A DNA stretch of 64,000 nt from Neorhizobium sp. JUb45 (GTDB lineage Bacteria; Pseudomonadota; Alphaproteobacteria; Rhizobiales; Rhizobiaceae): the NCBI RefSeq assembly GCF_004343585.1, contig NZ_SLYW01000002.1:744001-808000 (forward strand). Direction: 5' to 3'. The position numbers were made by a program, and so were the translations under genes. Below are positions 39,642 through 59,840 of the stretch, one piece after another; position 1 is the stretch's first letter, and the number at the start of each line of letters is the position of its first letter. Under the pieces are notes generated by a model. The model made no database searches and was not told the origin of the DNA. It saw only the letters and a program-made list of their open reading frames with translations.

Positions 39642-40160
39642 GTGGAAAGAGCGGAAAAACGCGAATTCGTCACGGAGCTGAACGAAGTCTTCAAGGCTTC
39701 CGGTTCGGTTGTCGTGGCCCACTATGCTGGTGTCACAGTTGCGCAGATGAACGATTTTCGTTCGAAAATGCGTGCTGCTGGCGGCACCGTCAAAGTCGCG
39801 AAGAACCGCCTGGCCAAGATCGCTCTTCAGGGTACGGAGTCGGAAGGGATCATCGATCTCTTCAAGGGTCAGACGCTTATCGCATATAGCGCCGACCCGA
39901 TCACGGCACCGAAGGTCGTCATGGAATTTGCCAAGACCAACGACAAGGTCGTTGTTCTCGGTGGTGCCATGGGTTCCACGACGCTCACAGCAGATGCAGT
40001 CAAGTCGCTTGCGACCCTGCCTTCGCTCGACGAGCTTCGTGCAAAGCTTCTGGGCATGATCCAGACGCCGGCTACCCGTATCGCAGGGGTTGTTGCAGCA
40101 CCGGCAAGCCAGCTTGCCCGCGTGTTCGCGGCCTATGCAAAGAAGGACGAAGCCGCTTAA
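39642..40160 (+). CDS. rplJ: 50S ribosomal protein L10
   Basis: 172 residues starting at a GTG ([20 protein letters not shown]) with GGAG 7 bases upstream; the in-frame ATG at 39582 lies in the leader. Contains [20 protein letters not shown] and [13 protein letters not shown], and ends with the L7/L12-binding helix [20 protein letters not shown]. Base of the ribosomal stalk. Confidence 0.97.
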   Translation: MERAEKREFVTELNEVFKASGSVVVAHYAGVTVAQMNDFRSKMRAAGGTVKVAKNRLAKIALQGTESEGIIDLFKGQTLIAYSADPITAPKVVMEFAKTNDKVVVLGGAMGSTTLTADAVKSLATLPSLDELRAKLLGMIQTPATRIAGVVAAPASQLARVFAAYAKKDEAA

Positions 40161-40214
40161 GGCGGTTTTTCGCTGTTCAAAACCAAGTTCGAACCTATAT
40201 AAGGAACTATGAAA

Positions 40215-40586
40215 ATGGCTGATCTCGCAAAGATCGTAGACGACCTCTCGGCTCTGACCGTTCTGGAAGCTGCTGAGCTTTCCAAGCTTCTTGAAGAAAA
40301 GTGGGGCGTTTCCGCCGCTGCTCCGGTAGCTGTTGCTGCTGCTGCTGGCCCGGCTGCTGCCGCTGAAGAAGAAAAGACCGAATTTGACGTCATCCTCACG
40401 GATGCCGGCGCAAACAAGATCAACGTCATCAAGGAAGTCCGCGCAATCACAGGTCTCGGCCTGAAGGAAGCCAAGGACCTCGTTGAAGGCGCTCCGAAGG
40501 CTGTCAAGGAAGCTGTTTCGAAGGCTGAAGCTGCTGACCTCAAGAAGAAGCTCGAAGACGCCGGCGCTAAGGTCGACGTTAAGTAA
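40215..40586 (+). CDS. rplL: 50S ribosomal protein L7/L12
   Basis: 123 residues: dimerisation domain [20 protein letters not shown], Ala-rich hinge (about residues 36-52), and the factor-binding domain [20 protein letters not shown] to [16 protein letters not shown]. Start at MADLAKIV; an ATG two codons earlier (40209) is closer to the AAGGAA and also possible. Usually needed in four to six copies per ribosome, which fits the strong hairpins that separate it from rpoB. Confidence 0.97.
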   Translation: MADLAKIVDDLSALTVLEAAELSKLLEEKWGVSAAAPVAVAAAAGPAAAAEEEKTEFDVILTDAGANKINVIKEVRAITGLGLKEAKDLVEGAPKAVKEAVSKAEAADLKKKLEDAGAKVDVK

Positions 40587-40598
40587 TATCGGAATGTG

Positions 40599-40620
40599 GT
40601 GGGGAAGCTTGCTTCCCCAC
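40599..40620 (+). terminator. Attenuator-like hairpin after rplL
   Basis: Inverted repeat GTGGGGAAGC / GCTTCCCCAC with a two-base centre TT, 12 bases after the rplL stop and followed by CCGTTTCTTT. Probably a partial terminator that lowers rpoBC relative to rplL. Confidence 0.65.
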
Positions 40621-40637
40621 CCGTTTCTTTGGAACGT

Positions 40638-40673
40638 ATTACCCAGGAACCGCAAAAACGGTTCCTGGGTAAT
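40638..40673 (+). promoter_or_regulatory. 15-bp perfect hairpin in the rplL-rpoB spacer
   Basis: ATTACCCAGGAACCG pairs perfectly with CGGTTCCTGGGTAAT around the loop CAAAAA. No T-run follows. In E. coli the equivalent spacer has an attenuator and an RNase III cut site; a processing site is the best guess here. rpoB's ATG is 160 bases downstream. Confidence 0.7.
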
Positions 40674-40832
40674 GGGTTCTCAAGAGGATAGTCCCGAACC
40701 GAGACCGCCATGGCAATCCGGCCTGCGGCATTGGGAAGTGGGACGAGTTTGAGATCACCCATGTTCGACGGGATCGACTGGCCATCGACACCCGTCCGTT
40801 GCAGGCCCGGATGCAATTTTGAAGGAGCGACG

Positions 40833-44969
<4,137 letters not shown>

Positions 44970-44981
44970 TACTTTGACAAC

Positions 44982-45007
44982 GGTGTGCGTGAGAAATTGC
45001 GCACACC
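44982..45007 (+). other. Hairpin in the rpoB-rpoC spacer
   Basis: Stem GGTGTGCG / CGCACACC with a 10-base loop, 13 bases after the rpoB stop; no T-run. The 186-base spacer is otherwise without a gene. Possible RNA-processing or stability element. Confidence 0.45.
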
Positions 45008-45155
45008 ATTCCCTTAACCGCCGGGCAACCGGAAAGGTGAGGGGAGTTTCGCCATCACTGGCGTCCTTTGTCATTTAAGGGTCTGGTTCGACAGCCCGGG
45101 AATTTGTCGAGCACGACCCGTTTGAGGGCCTTCGCGCCCCATCAAGGAGACAGGC

Positions 45156-49364
<4,209 letters not shown>

Positions 49365-49391
49365 GCAGGGTCGGTCCTTCCGATAAAAATG

Positions 49392-49423
49392 AAGCCGCTC
49401 GGAGTGATCCGGGCGGCTTTTTT
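49392..49423 (+). terminator. Intrinsic terminator of rpoBC
   Basis: Stem AAGCCGCTCGGA / TCCGGGCGGCTT (one T-G pair), loop GTGA, then a run of six T; 27 bases after the rpoC stop. Confidence 0.92.
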
Positions 49424-49467
49424 ACTGTCCGGAGCAATCCGGGATCATGGATGATGCACAAACGAAA

Positions 49468-49494
49468 ACGCCCACGCGGTGGAGGCGTGGGCGT
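49468..49494 (-). terminator. Intrinsic terminator of the minus-strand small gene
   Basis: Stem ACGCCCACGC / GCGTGGGCGT with 7-base loop; read on the minus strand it runs into TTTT. Located 57 bases after the stop of the gene at 49551-49859. Confidence 0.75.
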
Positions 49495-49550
49495 ATCGTA
49501 TGGCCTGAACGGCGTCGCACGGGCCGCCGCAGCGGCGTGCGGCGTGTGGG

Positions 49551-49859
49551 TCAGGAGGTGAAGCGGATGATCGACACTTCGCCTTCGAGAGCGCCCTGAT
49601 AGGCGGAGGCATGCGGTTCATCCACGGGCTCTTGCGTCAGGACACCGATCTGGTCGAGGTCCGCTTCGAGAAAACCTTCTTCGGACAGCGCGTTGAGCGC
49701 GTCGCGTACGGCGGTGTCATCATCGGGCGCGCGCAGCAGGATATGCATCTCCGTGCCTTCGCTCGTCTTCGATTCATACCCCTTGCCGATGATGATGAAG
49801 ATCATTGGTTCGTCGAGAGTGTTGTCGTTGTCGGGCGTGTCGATCATGCGTTTTTCCAT
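49551..49859 (-). CDS. Hypothetical protein (102 aa) between rpoC and rpsL
   Basis: An acidic small protein: TLDEPMIFIIIGKGYESKTSEGTE..., HILLRAPDDDTAVRDALNAL, GFLEADLDQIGVLTQEP. The strand-helix-strand pattern suggests a small alpha/beta fold, but I recognise no family. It has its own terminator and lies opposite to the whole rpo/str cluster, which supports a real gene. Start is ATG 49859 or ATG 49847 (MIDTPDNDN, with GGAA at 8 bases). Confidence 0.75.
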   Translation of the reverse strand: MEKRMIDTPDNDNTLDEPMIFIIIGKGYESKTSEGTEMHILLRAPDDDTAVRDALNALSEEGFLEADLDQIGVLTQEPVDEPHASAYQGALEGEVSIIRFTS

Positions 49860-50337
49860 TTCCGAGGCTGGCGGCAGTGCCGTGGGCAGGTGCCTTTCAG
49901 GTCTTTATCGATTCTTAACGGCTTTGCCAGCCGATTCCCACCGGCATCACCGAACCTGTGTCGCAATTCCCCGGAAATGGCGTATAAAGGCCGGAAAACA
50001 AGGCGCTTGCCCAGGTCGGGCAGGGGGTAATTTCGTTTTCTCCCTTGACGCGCCGGGACGGAAACAGTAAACGCGCCGCATCGGAAGAGATGTGAGGCTG
50101 CACTATCCGGCACGACACGTGTCGGAAATATGCCTCAAACAGGCTTCCATGCGCACGTTGAAGACAAGAATGCTGCACGCACGACGCGTTTTTTGAACGC
50201 GTCCTCTGCCTTCCGTGGTCCTTCCGAGACAGGGTGGGGCCACGTTTTGTGCATGTTGGAATGTGTGCGTCGCGGCCGGAAACGGCGAAACCGGCCCTCA
50301 AAAGGGGTCACGAGATTATTTTGCAAGGGATGGTTAT
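49860..50337 (+). promoter_or_regulatory. str operon upstream region (478 bp)
   Basis: No gene supported. It should contain the promoter for rpsL-rpsG-fusA-tuf and, near its left end, that of the minus-strand gene. The best -35 is TTGACG at 50045, with a weak TAAACG 17 bases on. A long rpsL leader of up to 250 bases is therefore likely. Confidence 0.4.
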
Positions 50338-50709
50338 ATGCCTACCGTAAACCAGCTGATCCGCAAGCCTCGTCAGGCACAGGTCAAGCGCAACAAGGTC
50401 CCGGCTCTGCAGGAAAACCCGCAGAAGCGTGGCGTCTGCACCCGCGTCTACACCACGACGCCGAAGAAGCCGAACTCGGCTCTGCGTAAGGTCGCCAAGA
50501 TCCGTCTGACCAACGGCTTCGAAGTCATCGGTTATATTCCGGGTGAAGGTCACAACCTGCAGGAACACTCTGTCGTCATGATCCGTGGCGGCCGCGTAAA
50601 GGACTTGCCGGGCGTTCGTTACCACATCATCCGCGGCGTTCTCGATACCCAGGGTGTCAAGAACCGTAAGCAGCGTCGCTCCAAGTACGGCGCGAAGCGT
50701 CCGAAGTAA
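50338..50709 (+). CDS. rpsL: 30S ribosomal protein S12
   Basis: 123 residues starting [13 protein letters not shown] after AAGGGA. The decoding-centre loops [19 protein letters not shown] and [13 protein letters not shown] have lysines at both positions where streptomycin-resistance changes usually occur, so the wild-type form. First gene of the str operon. Confidence 0.98.
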
Positions 50710-50791
50710 TCTTCGGTCAACAAAACCTATTTGGCGCTGCGCGAGGTTCTCCGCGTGATAAAGCGCCCGCAACAATTGAGAGACGGAACGT

Positions 50792-51262
50792 ATGTCCAGA
50801 CGTCATAGTGCAGAGAAGCGTGAGATCAACCCGGACCCGAAGTTCGGTGATCTGGTCGTCACGAAGTTCATGAATGCCATCATGCTTCATGGCAAGAAGT
50901 CGGTTGCTGAAAGCATCGTTTACGGTGCCTTCGATAGCGTGCAGGCAAAGGCAAAGTCCGAGCCGCTGGCGATCTTCCATCAGGCGCTCGAGAATATCGC
51001 GCCGCATGTTGAAGTACGCTCGCGCCGCGTTGGTGGTGCTACCTACCAGGTCCCGGTCGACGTTCGTCCGGAGCGCCGTCAGGCACTCGCTATTCGCTGG
51101 CTGATCACTGCTGCCCGCAAGCGCAACGAGACCACCATGGTTGACCGCCTGTCCGGTGAACTGATGGATGCCTCGAACAACCGTGGTTCCGCTGTCAAGA
51201 AGCGCGAAGATACGCATAAGATGGCTGACGCCAACCGCGCCTTCTCGCACTACCGCTGGTAA
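50792..51262 (+). CDS. rpsG: 30S ribosomal protein S7
   Basis: 156 residues: [59 protein letters not shown], and the C-terminal [15 protein letters not shown]. Nucleates the 30S head and in E. coli represses the str mRNA. 82 bases after rpsL, 33 before fusA. Confidence 0.98.
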   Translation: MSRRHSAEKREINPDPKFGDLVVTKFMNAIMLHGKKSVAESIVYGAFDSVQAKAKSEPLAIFHQALENIAPHVEVRSRRVGGATYQVPVDVRPERRQALAIRWLITAARKRNETTMVDRLSGELMDASNNRGSAVKKREDTHKMADANRAFSHYRW

Positions 51263-51295
51263 TCTTAACCGATCGAATTTCGAAAGGCAGTCATT

Positions 51296-53395
51296 ATGGC
51301 TCGCGAATATAAAATCGAAGACTACCGCAACTTCGGTATCATGGCGCATATCGACGCCGGCAAGACCACGACCACCGAGCGTATTCTCTATTACACCGGC
51401 AAGTCGCACAAGATCGGTGAAGTTCATGACGGCGCTGCCACCATGGACTGGATGGAGCAGGAGCAGGAGCGTGGCATCACGATCACCTCCGCTGCCACCA
51501 CGACCTTCTGGAAGGGTCGCGACGGCAAGATGCGCCGCTTCAACATCATCGACACCCCCGGCCACGTTGACTTCACCATCGAAGTCGAACGTTCGCTGCG
51601 CGTGCTCGACGGTGCGGTTGCTCTTCTCGATGCCAACGCCGGCGTAGAGCCGCAGACGGAAACCGTCTGGCGTCAGGCTGAGAAGTACAACGTTCCGCGC
51701 ATGATCTTCTGCAACAAGATGGACAAGACCGGTGCGGACTTCTACCGCTCGGTCGAGATGATCAAGACCCGTCTTGGCGCCATCGCAGTCGTCATGCAGC
51801 TCCCGATCGGTGCAGAAACCGAATTCAAGGGCGTTGTCGACCTGGTTGAGATGAACGCTCTCGTATGGCGCGACGAATCGCTCGGCGCTGCATGGGACGT
51901 TGTCGAGATCCCGGACGACCTGAAGGAAAAGGCTGCCGAATATCGCGAGAAGATGATCGAACAGGTCGTCGAAATCGACGAAGAGGCAATGGAAGCCTAC
52001 CTGAACGGCGACATGCCGGACAATGACAAGATCCGTGAACTGGTTCGCCGCGGCACGATCGACGTCAAGTTCCACCCGATGTTCTGCGGCACCGCGTTCA
52101 AGAACAAGGGCGTTCAGCCGCTGCTCGACGCTGTTGTCGACTACCTGCCGTCGCCGATGGACATCCCCGCGATCAAGGGCATCGACTTCAAGACCGAAGC
52201 CGAAATCGAGCGTCACGCTGACGACTCGGAGCCGCTTTCGATGCTGGCGTTCAAGATCATGAACGACCCCTTCGTCGGTTCGCTCACCTTCGCACGTATC
52301 TATTCGGGCAAGCTCGAAAAGGGTTCGTCTGTCATCAACACGGTCAAGGACAAGCGCGAGCGTGTCGGCCGTATGCTGCAGATGCACTCCAACAGCCGTG
52401 AAGACATCGAAGAAGCCTTTGCAGGCGACATCGTTGCTCTGGCTGGCCTCAAGGAAACCACCACTGGCGATACGCTCTGCGATCCGCTGAAGCCGGTTAT
52501 CCTCGAGCGGATGGAATTCCCCGAGCCGGTCATCCAGATCGCGATCGAGCCGAAGTCCAAGGGCGACCAGGAAAAGATGGGCCTCGCGCTCAACCGTCTG
52601 GCTGCTGAAGATCCGTCGTTCCGCGTCAAGACTGACCAGGAATCGGGTCAGACGATCATCGCCGGCATGGGCGAACTTCACCTCGACATTCTCGTTGACC
52701 GTATGCGTCGCGAGTTCAAGGTTGAAGCCAACGTCGGTGCTCCGCAGGTTGCCTACCGCGAAACCATCACGCGTCAGCACGAAGAAGACTACACGCACAA
52801 GAAGCAGTCCGGTGGTACCGGTCAGTTCGCGCGCGTCAAGATCGTCTTCGAACCGAACCCGGATGGCGAAGACTTCCTGTTCGAATCCAAGATCGTCGGC
52901 GGTGCTGTTCCGAAGGAATACATCCCGGGCGTTCAGAAGGGTATCGAGAGCGTTCTGTCTTCGGGTCCGCTGGCTGGCTTCCCGATGCTGGGCGTCAAGG
53001 CGACCCTCATCGACGGCGCCTTCCACGACGTCGACTCGTCGGTTCTCGCCTTCGAAATCGCATCGCGTGCCTGCTTCCGTGAAGCAGCAAAGAAGGCTGG
53101 TGCACAGCTTCTAGAGCCGATGATGAAGGTCGAAGTCGTAACGCCGGAAGACTATGTCGGTGACGTTATCGGCGACCTGAACTCGCGTCGTGGCCAGATC
53201 CAGGGCCAGGAACAGCGCGGCATCGCTATCGTCATCAACGCACACGTTCCGCTTGCGAACATGTTCAAGTACGTCGACAACCTGCGCTCCATGTCGCAGG
53301 GCCGCGCGCAGTACTCGATGACCTTCGATCACTACGCACCGGTTCCGTCGAACGTCGCGACCGAAATCCAGGCTAAGTATTCCGGTCAGAAGTAA
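51296..53395 (+). CDS. fusA: Elongation factor G
   Basis: 699 residues, the translocase GTPase. G1 [20 protein letters not shown], switch [16 protein letters not shown]3 DTPGHVDF, G4 [10 protein letters not shown], domain [17 protein letters not shown] and domain [21 protein letters not shown]. Start with GAAAGGCAG upstream. A non-terminator hairpin separates it from tuf copy 2. Confidence 0.99.
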   Translation: MAREYKIEDYRNFGIMAHIDAGKTTTTERILYYTGKSHKIGEVHDGAATMDWMEQEQERGITITSAATTTFWKGRDGKMRRFNIIDTPGHVDFTIEVERSLRVLDGAVALLDANAGVEPQTETVWRQAEKYNVPRMIFCNKMDKTGADFYRSVEMIKTRLGAIAVVMQLPIGAETEFKGVVDLVEMNALVWRDESLGAAWDVVEIPDDLKEKAAEYREKMIEQVVEIDEEAMEAYLNGDMPDNDKIRELVRRGTIDVKFHPMFCGTAFKNKGVQPLLDAVVDYLPSPMDIPAIKGIDFKTEAEIERHADDSEPLSMLAFKIMNDPFVGSLTFARIYSGKLEKGSSVINTVKDKRERVGRMLQMHSNSREDIEEAFAGDIVALAGLKETTTGDTLCDPLKPVILERMEFPEPVIQIAIEPKSKGDQEKMGLALNRLAAEDPSFRVKTDQESGQTIIAGMGELHLDILVDRMRREFKVEANVGAPQVAYRETITRQHEEDYTHKKQSGGTGQFARVKIVFEPNPDGEDFLFESKIVGGAVPKEYIPGVQKGIESVLSSGPLAGFPMLGVKATLIDGAFHDVDSSVLAFEIASRACFREAAKKAGAQLLEPMMKVEVVTPEDYVGDVIGDLNSRRGQIQGQEQRGIAIVINAHVPLANMFKYVDNLRSMSQGRAQYSMTFDHYAPVPSNVATEIQAKYSGQK

Positions 53396-53416
53396 TCGGA
53401 ATACGACACCAGACTA

Positions 53417-53440
53417 CGCCCCGGTCTCAAAGCCGGGGCG
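53417..53440 (+). other. Hairpin in the fusA-tuf spacer
   Basis: Stem CGCCCCGG / CCGGGGCG with an 8-base loop, no T-tract after it. Probably an RNA stability or processing element allowing different fusA and tuf levels from one transcript. Confidence 0.5.
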
Positions 53441-53492
53441 ATCAAACAAGAATTAGGACCTGAAACGGTCCACATAAAATGGAGAGCCTGCA

Positions 53493-54668
<1,176 letters not shown>

Positions 54669-54675
54669 GACAGGT

Positions 54676-54699
54676 AAGGGCGCCGCTCGCGGCGCCCTT
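54676..54699 (+). terminator. Hairpin terminator of the str operon
   Basis: An 11-bp perfect stem AAGGGCGCCGC / GCGGCGCCCTT with a two-base centre, 7 bases after the tuf stop codon, followed by ATCCCTTTATT (weak T-tract). Confidence 0.75.
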
Positions 54700-54985
54700 A
54701 TCCCTTTATTCATGCTTTTTTCATGCGCAAACGGGGTAGACCCTTGCGTATGACATAAAAATGTAGCAGATGGCGCGTGAGCGCAGTGAAAAGCGGCTTT
54801 GGCCAGCGAATCGTCTGCTGCAAATCAATATAAAGGTGGGTCCTTTGGGCCCGAAGACTGGAAAGAGCCACGGTTCGCCGGGGTCTCTCTCGATCTTTGA
54901 CACCGGTGGTCCCGCCTTTAGGTACGAAGAACCTGTGTTCCGTTTTTTCGGTGCACGGATAACTAGATAACAAGGATAACGTCGA
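54700..54985 (+). promoter_or_regulatory. S10 operon promoter/leader region
   Basis: No gene. The region must carry the S10 operon start. A small inverted repeat AGGT-ACGAAG-ACCT lies at about 54920 and GTTCCG-TTTTTT-CGGTGC near 54940. An L4-type autoregulatory leader as in E. coli is possible, but no matching fold was recognised. Confidence 0.4.
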
Positions 54986-55294
54986 ATGAACGGCCAAAAT
55001 ATCCGCATTCGCCTTAAGGCATTCGATCACCGTATTCTCGACGCTTCTACGCGCGAGATCGTGTCGACGGCGAAGCGCACCGGAGCTAGCGTCCGGGGCC
55101 CCGTTCCGCTTCCGACTCGAATCGAGAAGTTTACGGTCAACCGGTCTCCCCACGTCGATAAGAAAAGCCGCGAGCAGTTCGAAATGCGCACGCATAAGCG
55201 CTTGCTCGACATCGTCGATCCGACGCCCCAGACAGTCGATGCTCTGATGAAGCTCGACCTCGCCGCTGGTGTCGACGTGGAAATCAAGCTCTGA
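54986..55294 (+). CDS. rpsJ: 30S ribosomal protein S10
   Basis: 102 residues: [40 protein letters not shown], and [20 protein letters not shown]. Also NusE, a partner of NusB/NusG. First gene of the S10 operon, preceded by AAGGATAACG. Confidence 0.98.
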
Positions 55295-55330
55295 GGCCAG
55301 GTCTCGGGTTGAGTGAGAAGGATTGAACCG

Positions 55331-55972
55331 ATGCGTTCAGGTGTAATTGCACAGAAGCTTGGGATGACCCGCGTCTACAACGACGCCGGCGAGCATATCC
55401 CGGTAACGGTACTGCGCATGGAAAACTGCCAGGTGGTAGCCCAGCGTACCGATGAAAAGAATGGCTATACGGCTGTCCAGCTTGGTGCTGGTACTGCCAA
55501 GGTCAAGAATACGAGCAAGGCTCTGCGCGGTCATTTTGCCGTTGCTGAAGTCGAGCCGAAGGCGAAGCTCGTAGAGTTTCGCGTTTCCAGCGACAACCTT
55601 ATCGAAGTTGGTCAGTCTCTGACCCCGAGCCACTTCTCGGCCGGCCAGCTGGTCGACGTGACCGGCACCTCGATCGGTAAGGGTTTTGCTGGCGCCATGA
55701 AGCGCCATAACTTCGGCGGTCTTCGCGCCACGCACGGTGTGTCCGTTTCGCACCGTTCGCACGGTTCTACTGGTAACAACCAGGATCCGGGCAAGGTCTG
55801 GAAGGGCAAGCGCATGGCTGGTCACATGGGTTCGACCCGCGTAACCACGCAGAATCTGGAAGTTGTATCCACCGACGAAGATCGTGGTTTGATCCTCGTA
55901 AAGGGTGCCGTTCCCGGTTCGAAGGGCGCTTGGATCATCGTCCGCGATGCCGTCAAGTCGGCCGCGAAGTAA
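55331..55972 (+). CDS. rplC: 50S ribosomal protein L3
   Basis: 213 residues from ATG at [18 protein letters not shown], with AAGGA 8 bases upstream; an in-frame upstream ATG at 55313 is too close to rpsJ and not conserved. Marks: [35 protein letters not shown] and [16 protein letters not shown]. Early 23S-binding protein. Confidence 0.98.
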   Translation: MRSGVIAQKLGMTRVYNDAGEHIPVTVLRMENCQVVAQRTDEKNGYTAVQLGAGTAKVKNTSKALRGHFAVAEVEPKAKLVEFRVSSDNLIEVGQSLTPSHFSAGQLVDVTGTSIGKGFAGAMKRHNFGGLRATHGVSVSHRSHGSTGNNQDPGKVWKGKRMAGHMGSTRVTTQNLEVVSTDEDRGLILVKGAVPGSKGAWIIVRDAVKSAAK

Positions 55973-55985
55973 GGGAGCCAAGCAA

Positions 55986-56606
55986 ATGGAATTCAACGTC
56001 AAGACCCTCGAGGGAAAAGACGCCGGCAAGGTTTCCCTGTCCGACGCGATCTTCGGCCTCGACCCGCGCGAGGACATCCTCGCCCGTATGGTTCGCTACC
56101 AGCTTGCCAAGAAGCAGCAGGGCACACACAAGACGCTGACACGTGCGGAAGTTTCCCGCACCGGCGCCAAGATGTTCAAGCAGAAGGGTACGGGCCGCGC
56201 TCGTCACCATTCGGCTCGCGCTCCGCAGTTCCGTGGTGGTGGCAAGGCTCACGGCCCGGTTACCCGCAGCCATGCATTCGACCTTCCCAAGAAGGTTCGT
56301 GCGCTTGCTCTGCGTCACGCCCTGTCGGCCAAGCTGAAGTCTGAAGATCTGATCGTTATCGATGACTTGGTTGCTGCTGAAGCAAAGACCAAGGGTCTGG
56401 TCGGTACGTTCGCTTCGCTCGGCCTGACCAACGTGCTGTTCATCGGCGGTGCCGAACTCGACAGCAACTTCAAGCTCGCTGCCCAGAACATCCCGAACGT
56501 GGACGTTCTTCCGGTACAGGGCATCAATGTTTACGACATCCTGCGTCGCGGCAAGCTCGTGCTTTCCAAGGCTGCGGTTGAAGCCCTCGAGGAGCGTTTC
56601 AAGTGA
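55986..56606 (+). CDS. rplD: 50S ribosomal protein L4
   Basis: 206 residues: [40 protein letters not shown] (tunnel loop), [20 protein letters not shown]. Lines the exit tunnel. Its stop overlaps the GTG start of rplW. Confidence 0.98.
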   Translation: MEFNVKTLEGKDAGKVSLSDAIFGLDPREDILARMVRYQLAKKQQGTHKTLTRAEVSRTGAKMFKQKGTGRARHHSARAPQFRGGGKAHGPVTRSHAFDLPKKVRALALRHALSAKLKSEDLIVIDDLVAAEAKTKGLVGTFASLGLTNVLFIGGAELDSNFKLAAQNIPNVDVLPVQGINVYDILRRGKLVLSKAAVEALEERFK

Positions 56607-56896
56607 TCGACATTCGCCACTACGACGTGATCGTCTCTCCGTCGATCACCGAAAAGTCGACACTGGTATCCGAACAGAACCAGGTCGTCTTCAACGTCGC
56701 CAAGACCGCTTCCAAGCCTGAAATCAAGGCTGCCATCGAAGCTCTCTTCGGCGTCAAGGTCACTGCCGTCAATACGCTGGTCCGCAAGGGCAAGACGAAG
56801 CGCTTCCGCGGCTTCGTCGGCAAGCAGAAGGACGTCAAGAAGGCTATCGTCACGCTCGCCGAAGGCCAGTCCATCGACGTGTCCACGGGCCTCTGA
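56603..56896 (+). CDS. rplW: 50S ribosomal protein L23
   Basis: 97 residues, [40 protein letters not shown]. The GTG start forms a GTGA overlap of 4 bases with rplD's stop, so it is translated by coupling. L23 at the tunnel exit docks trigger factor and SRP. Confidence 0.97.
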   Translation: MIDIRHYDVIVSPSITEKSTLVSEQNQVVFNVAKTASKPEIKAAIEALFGVKVTAVNTLVRKGKTKRFRGFVGKQKDVKKAIVTLAEGQSIDVSTGL

Positions 56897-56908
56897 GGGA
56901 ATTAGATC

Positions 56909-57745
56909 ATGGCATTGAAAAGCTACAATCCGACGACCCCTAGCCAGCGCCAGCTGGTTATCGTCGACCGCTCGGGCCTCTGGAAGGGCAAGCCGGTCAA
57001 GGCGCTTACGCAAGGTCTCTCCAAGAGCGGCGGTCGTAACAACAACGGCCGCATCACCGCCCGCTTCATCGGCGGCGGTCACAAGCGTACCTATCGCCTG
57101 GTTGACTTCAAGCGTCGCAAGTTCGACATCGAAGGCACCGTCGAGCGTCTGGAATACGACCCGAACCGTACCGCGTTCATCGCGCTCATCACCTACACGG
57201 ATGGTGAGCAGGCTTACATCCTTGCTCCGCAGCGTCTTGCTGCCGGCGACAAGGTCATTGCCTCCACCAAGGCAGTGGACGTAAAGCCCGGCAACACGAT
57301 GCCGCTGCAGTACATCCCGGTCGGCTCCATCGTCCACAACGTGGAAATGAAGCCTGGCAAGGGTGGGCAGATTGCTCGTTCGGCTGGCACCTACGTGCAG
57401 CTCGTCGGCCGCGATGCCGGCATGGCGATCCTGCGTCTGAACTCCGGTGAACAGCGCCTCGTACCGGCTTCGTGCCTTGGTACAGTCGGTGCCGTATCCA
57501 ACCCGGATCACGGCAACATCAACGACGGCAAGGCTGGTCGTACCGTATGGCGTGGCAAGCGTCCGCATAACCGCGGCGTCGTCATGAACCCGGTCGATCA
57601 CCCGCACGGCGGTGGTGAAGGCCGTACCTCTGGTGGTCGCCATCCGGTGAGCCCATGGGGTAAGCCGACCAAGGGCAAGCGCACGCGTTCGAACAAGTCG
57701 ACCGACAAGTTCATCATGCGTTCGCGCCACCAGCGCAAGAAGTAA
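56909..57745 (+). CDS. rplB: 50S ribosomal protein L2
   Basis: 278 residues: [40 protein letters not shown], and the C-terminal [20 protein letters not shown] with the conserved His near the peptidyl-transferase centre. Preceded by GAGGGAATTAGATC. Confidence 0.99.
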   Translation: MALKSYNPTTPSQRQLVIVDRSGLWKGKPVKALTQGLSKSGGRNNNGRITARFIGGGHKRTYRLVDFKRRKFDIEGTVERLEYDPNRTAFIALITYTDGEQAYILAPQRLAAGDKVIASTKAVDVKPGNTMPLQYIPVGSIVHNVEMKPGKGGQIARSAGTYVQLVGRDAGMAILRLNSGEQRLVPASCLGTVGAVSNPDHGNINDGKAGRTVWRGKRPHNRGVVMNPVDHPHGGGEGRTSGGRHPVSPWGKPTKGKRTRSNKSTDKFIMRSRHQRKK

Positions 57746-57760
57746 GAGGGAAGTCAAAAA

Positions 57761-58039
57761 ATGGCTCGTTCAGTATGGAAAGGTCCGTTTGTTGACGGCT
57801 ATCTTCTCAAGAAGGCTGAGAAGGTGCGCGAAGGCGGACGTGCAGAAGTTATCAAGATCTGGAGCCGTCGCTCCACGATCCTGCCCCAGTTTGTTGGCCT
57901 GACGTTCGGCGTCTACAACGGCAGCAAGCACATTCCGGTCAATGTCAACGAAGACATGGTCGGTCACAAGTTCGGTGAATTCTCTCCGACCCGGACCTAT
58001 TACGGTCACGGTGCGGACAAGAAGGCGAAGAGGAAGTAA
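57761..58039 (+). CDS. rpsS: 30S ribosomal protein S19
   Basis: 92 residues: [60 protein letters not shown]. Head of 30S. RBS AGAGGGAAG. Confidence 0.98.
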   Translation: MARSVWKGPFVDGYLLKKAEKVREGGRAEVIKIWSRRSTILPQFVGLTFGVYNGSKHIPVNVNEDMVGHKFGEFSPTRTYYGHGADKKAKRK

Positions 58040-58041
58040 CC

Positions 58042-58431
58042 ATGGCGAAGGCTAAGACCGAACGCCGGCTGAAGGACAACGAAGCACAGGCAGTAGCCCG
58101 CACGCTTCGCGTCAGCCCGCAGAAGCTCAACCTCGTCGCTGCCATGATCCGTGGCAAGAAGGTTGAACGCGCCCTGGCAGAACTGGAATTTTCGCGCAAG
58201 CGCATTTCCGGTTCGGTGAAGAAGACTCTCGAGTCTGCTATCGCCAACGCCGAGAATAACCATGACCTCGACGTCGACAGCCTGATCGTGGCGGAAGCCT
58301 ACGTCGGCAAGTCGATCACCATGAAGCGTTTCCACGCTCGTGGTCGCGGCCGCGCCTCGCGCATCGAAAAGCCGTTCGCGCATCTGACGATCGTCGTTCG
58401 CGAAGTCGAGGAAAAAGGGGAGGCCGCATAA
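58042..58431 (+). CDS. rplV: 50S ribosomal protein L22
   Basis: 129 residues: [20 protein letters not shown], the long beta hairpin ending [20 protein letters not shown]. Two bases after rpsS; its TAA shares an A with the rpsC ATG (TAATG). Confidence 0.98.
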   Translation: MAKAKTERRLKDNEAQAVARTLRVSPQKLNLVAAMIRGKKVERALAELEFSRKRISGSVKKTLESAIANAENNHDLDVDSLIVAEAYVGKSITMKRFHARGRGRASRIEKPFAHLTIVVREVEEKGEAA

Positions 58432-59165
58432 TGGGTCAGAAAATCAATCCTATCGGTTTCCGCCTCGGCATTAACCGTACCTGGGACAGCCGTTGGTTCG
58501 CCGACAACGCCGAATACGGCCAGCTGCTCCATGAAGACCTGAAGATCCGCGCTTACCTGATGTCCGAGCTGAAGCAGGCCGGCATCGCCAAGGTGGTTAT
58601 CGAGCGTCCGCACAAGAAGTGCCGCGTCACGATCCACTCGGCTCGCCCGGGTCTGATCATCGGCAAGAAGGGTGCAGACATCGAGAAGCTTCGCAAGAAG
58701 ATCTCGACCATGACCTCTTCGGAAACGCACCTCAACATCGTTGAAGTGCGCAAGCCGGAAATCGATGCCACGCTGGTCGGTCAGTCGATCGCCCAGCAGC
58801 TCGAGCGCCGCGTGGCTTTCCGCCGTGCGATGAAGCGTGCCGTTCAGTCGGCCATGCGTCTCGGCGCCGAAGGCATCAAGATCACCTGCGCAGGCCGTCT
58901 CGGCGGTGCTGAAATCGCTCGTACCGAATGGTACCGCGAAGGCCGCGTGCCGCTTCACACCCTGCGTGCAGACATCGACTACGGTACGGCTGAAGCCTCT
59001 ACCGCATTCGGCATCTGCGGCATCAAGGTCTGGATCTTCAAGGGCGAAATCCTTGAGCACGATCCGATGGCTTCCGAACGTCGTGGCCTTGAAGGCGACG
59101 CACAGGGTCCGGCAAGCCGCGAACGCAACGATCGCGGCGGTCGCCGCGAACGCGAAAACGCTTGA
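58431..59165 (+). CDS. rpsC: 30S ribosomal protein S3
   Basis: 244 residues: [22 protein letters not shown] domain [20 protein letters not shown], and the C-terminal [20 protein letters not shown]. The last 25 residues are a charged extension ([15 protein letters not shown]) longer than in E. coli. One-base overlap with rplV. Confidence 0.98.
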   Translation: MGQKINPIGFRLGINRTWDSRWFADNAEYGQLLHEDLKIRAYLMSELKQAGIAKVVIERPHKKCRVTIHSARPGLIIGKKGADIEKLRKKISTMTSSETHLNIVEVRKPEIDATLVGQSIAQQLERRVAFRRAMKRAVQSAMRLGAEGIKITCAGRLGGAEIARTEWYREGRVPLHTLRADIDYGTAEASTAFGICGIKVWIFKGEILEHDPMASERRGLEGDAQGPASRERNDRGGRRERENA

Positions 59166-59203
59166 TTAGCGCTGGCGAAAGATAAGCTCGGAGAAGTAAG
59201 AAA

Positions 59204-59617
59204 ATGTTGCAGCCAAAGCGTACCAAGTTCCGCAAGCAGTTCAAGGGCCGCATCAAGGGCGTTGCCAAGGGCGGCTTCGACCTGGCATTCGGCGAATTCG
59301 GCCTGAAGGCTCAGGAACCGAACCGCGTGAACGCTCGCGAGATCGAAGCGGCTCGCCGCGCGATCACCCGTTACATGAAGCGCGCGGGCCGTGTATGGAT
59401 CCGCGTCTTCCCTGACGTCCCGGTTACTGCCAAGCCCACCGAAGTTCGTATGGGTAAGGGTAAGGGTTCTGTTGAATACTGGGCTTGCAAGGTCAAGCCT
59501 GGTCGTATCATGTTCGAGATCGACGGCGTTTCGGAAGAAATCGCGCGCGAGGCCCTGCGCCTCGGCTCTGCCAAGCTCTCGGTCACGACGCGCTTTGTTC
59601 AGCGCATCGCAGAGTAA
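59204..59617 (+). CDS. rplP: 50S ribosomal protein L16
   Basis: 137 residues: [60 protein letters not shown]. Central protuberance, near the A-site tRNA. Confidence 0.98.
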   Translation: MLQPKRTKFRKQFKGRIKGVAKGGFDLAFGEFGLKAQEPNRVNAREIEAARRAITRYMKRAGRVWIRVFPDVPVTAKPTEVRMGKGKGSVEYWACKVKPGRIMFEIDGVSEEIAREALRLGSAKLSVTTRFVQRIAE

Positions 59618-59628
59618 GGAGAGGCACG

Positions 59629-59829
59629 ATGAAAGCCGAAGAAGTACGCGGCCTGACGGCCGATCAGCTCAAGGATAAGCTTGCTGACCTGAAGAAAGAG
59701 CAGTTCAATCTGCGCTTCCAGAAGGCCACCAACCAGCTTGAGAAGAGCTCCCGCATCAACGAAGTCCGCAAGGACATCGCTCGCGTGAAGACCATTGCCC
59801 GCCAGAAGGCGGCAGAAGCCAAGGCCTAA
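59629..59829 (+). CDS. rpmC: 50S ribosomal protein L29
   Basis: 66 residues: [56 protein letters not shown]. The ATG at 59629 follows AAGGAGAGG; the longer in-frame ORF upstream is a shadow of rplP. Confidence 0.97.
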   Translation: MKAEEVRGLTADQLKDKLADLKKEQFNLRFQKATNQLEKSSRINEVRKDIARVKTIARQKAAEAKA

Positions 59830-59840
59830 GGAAGAATAAT

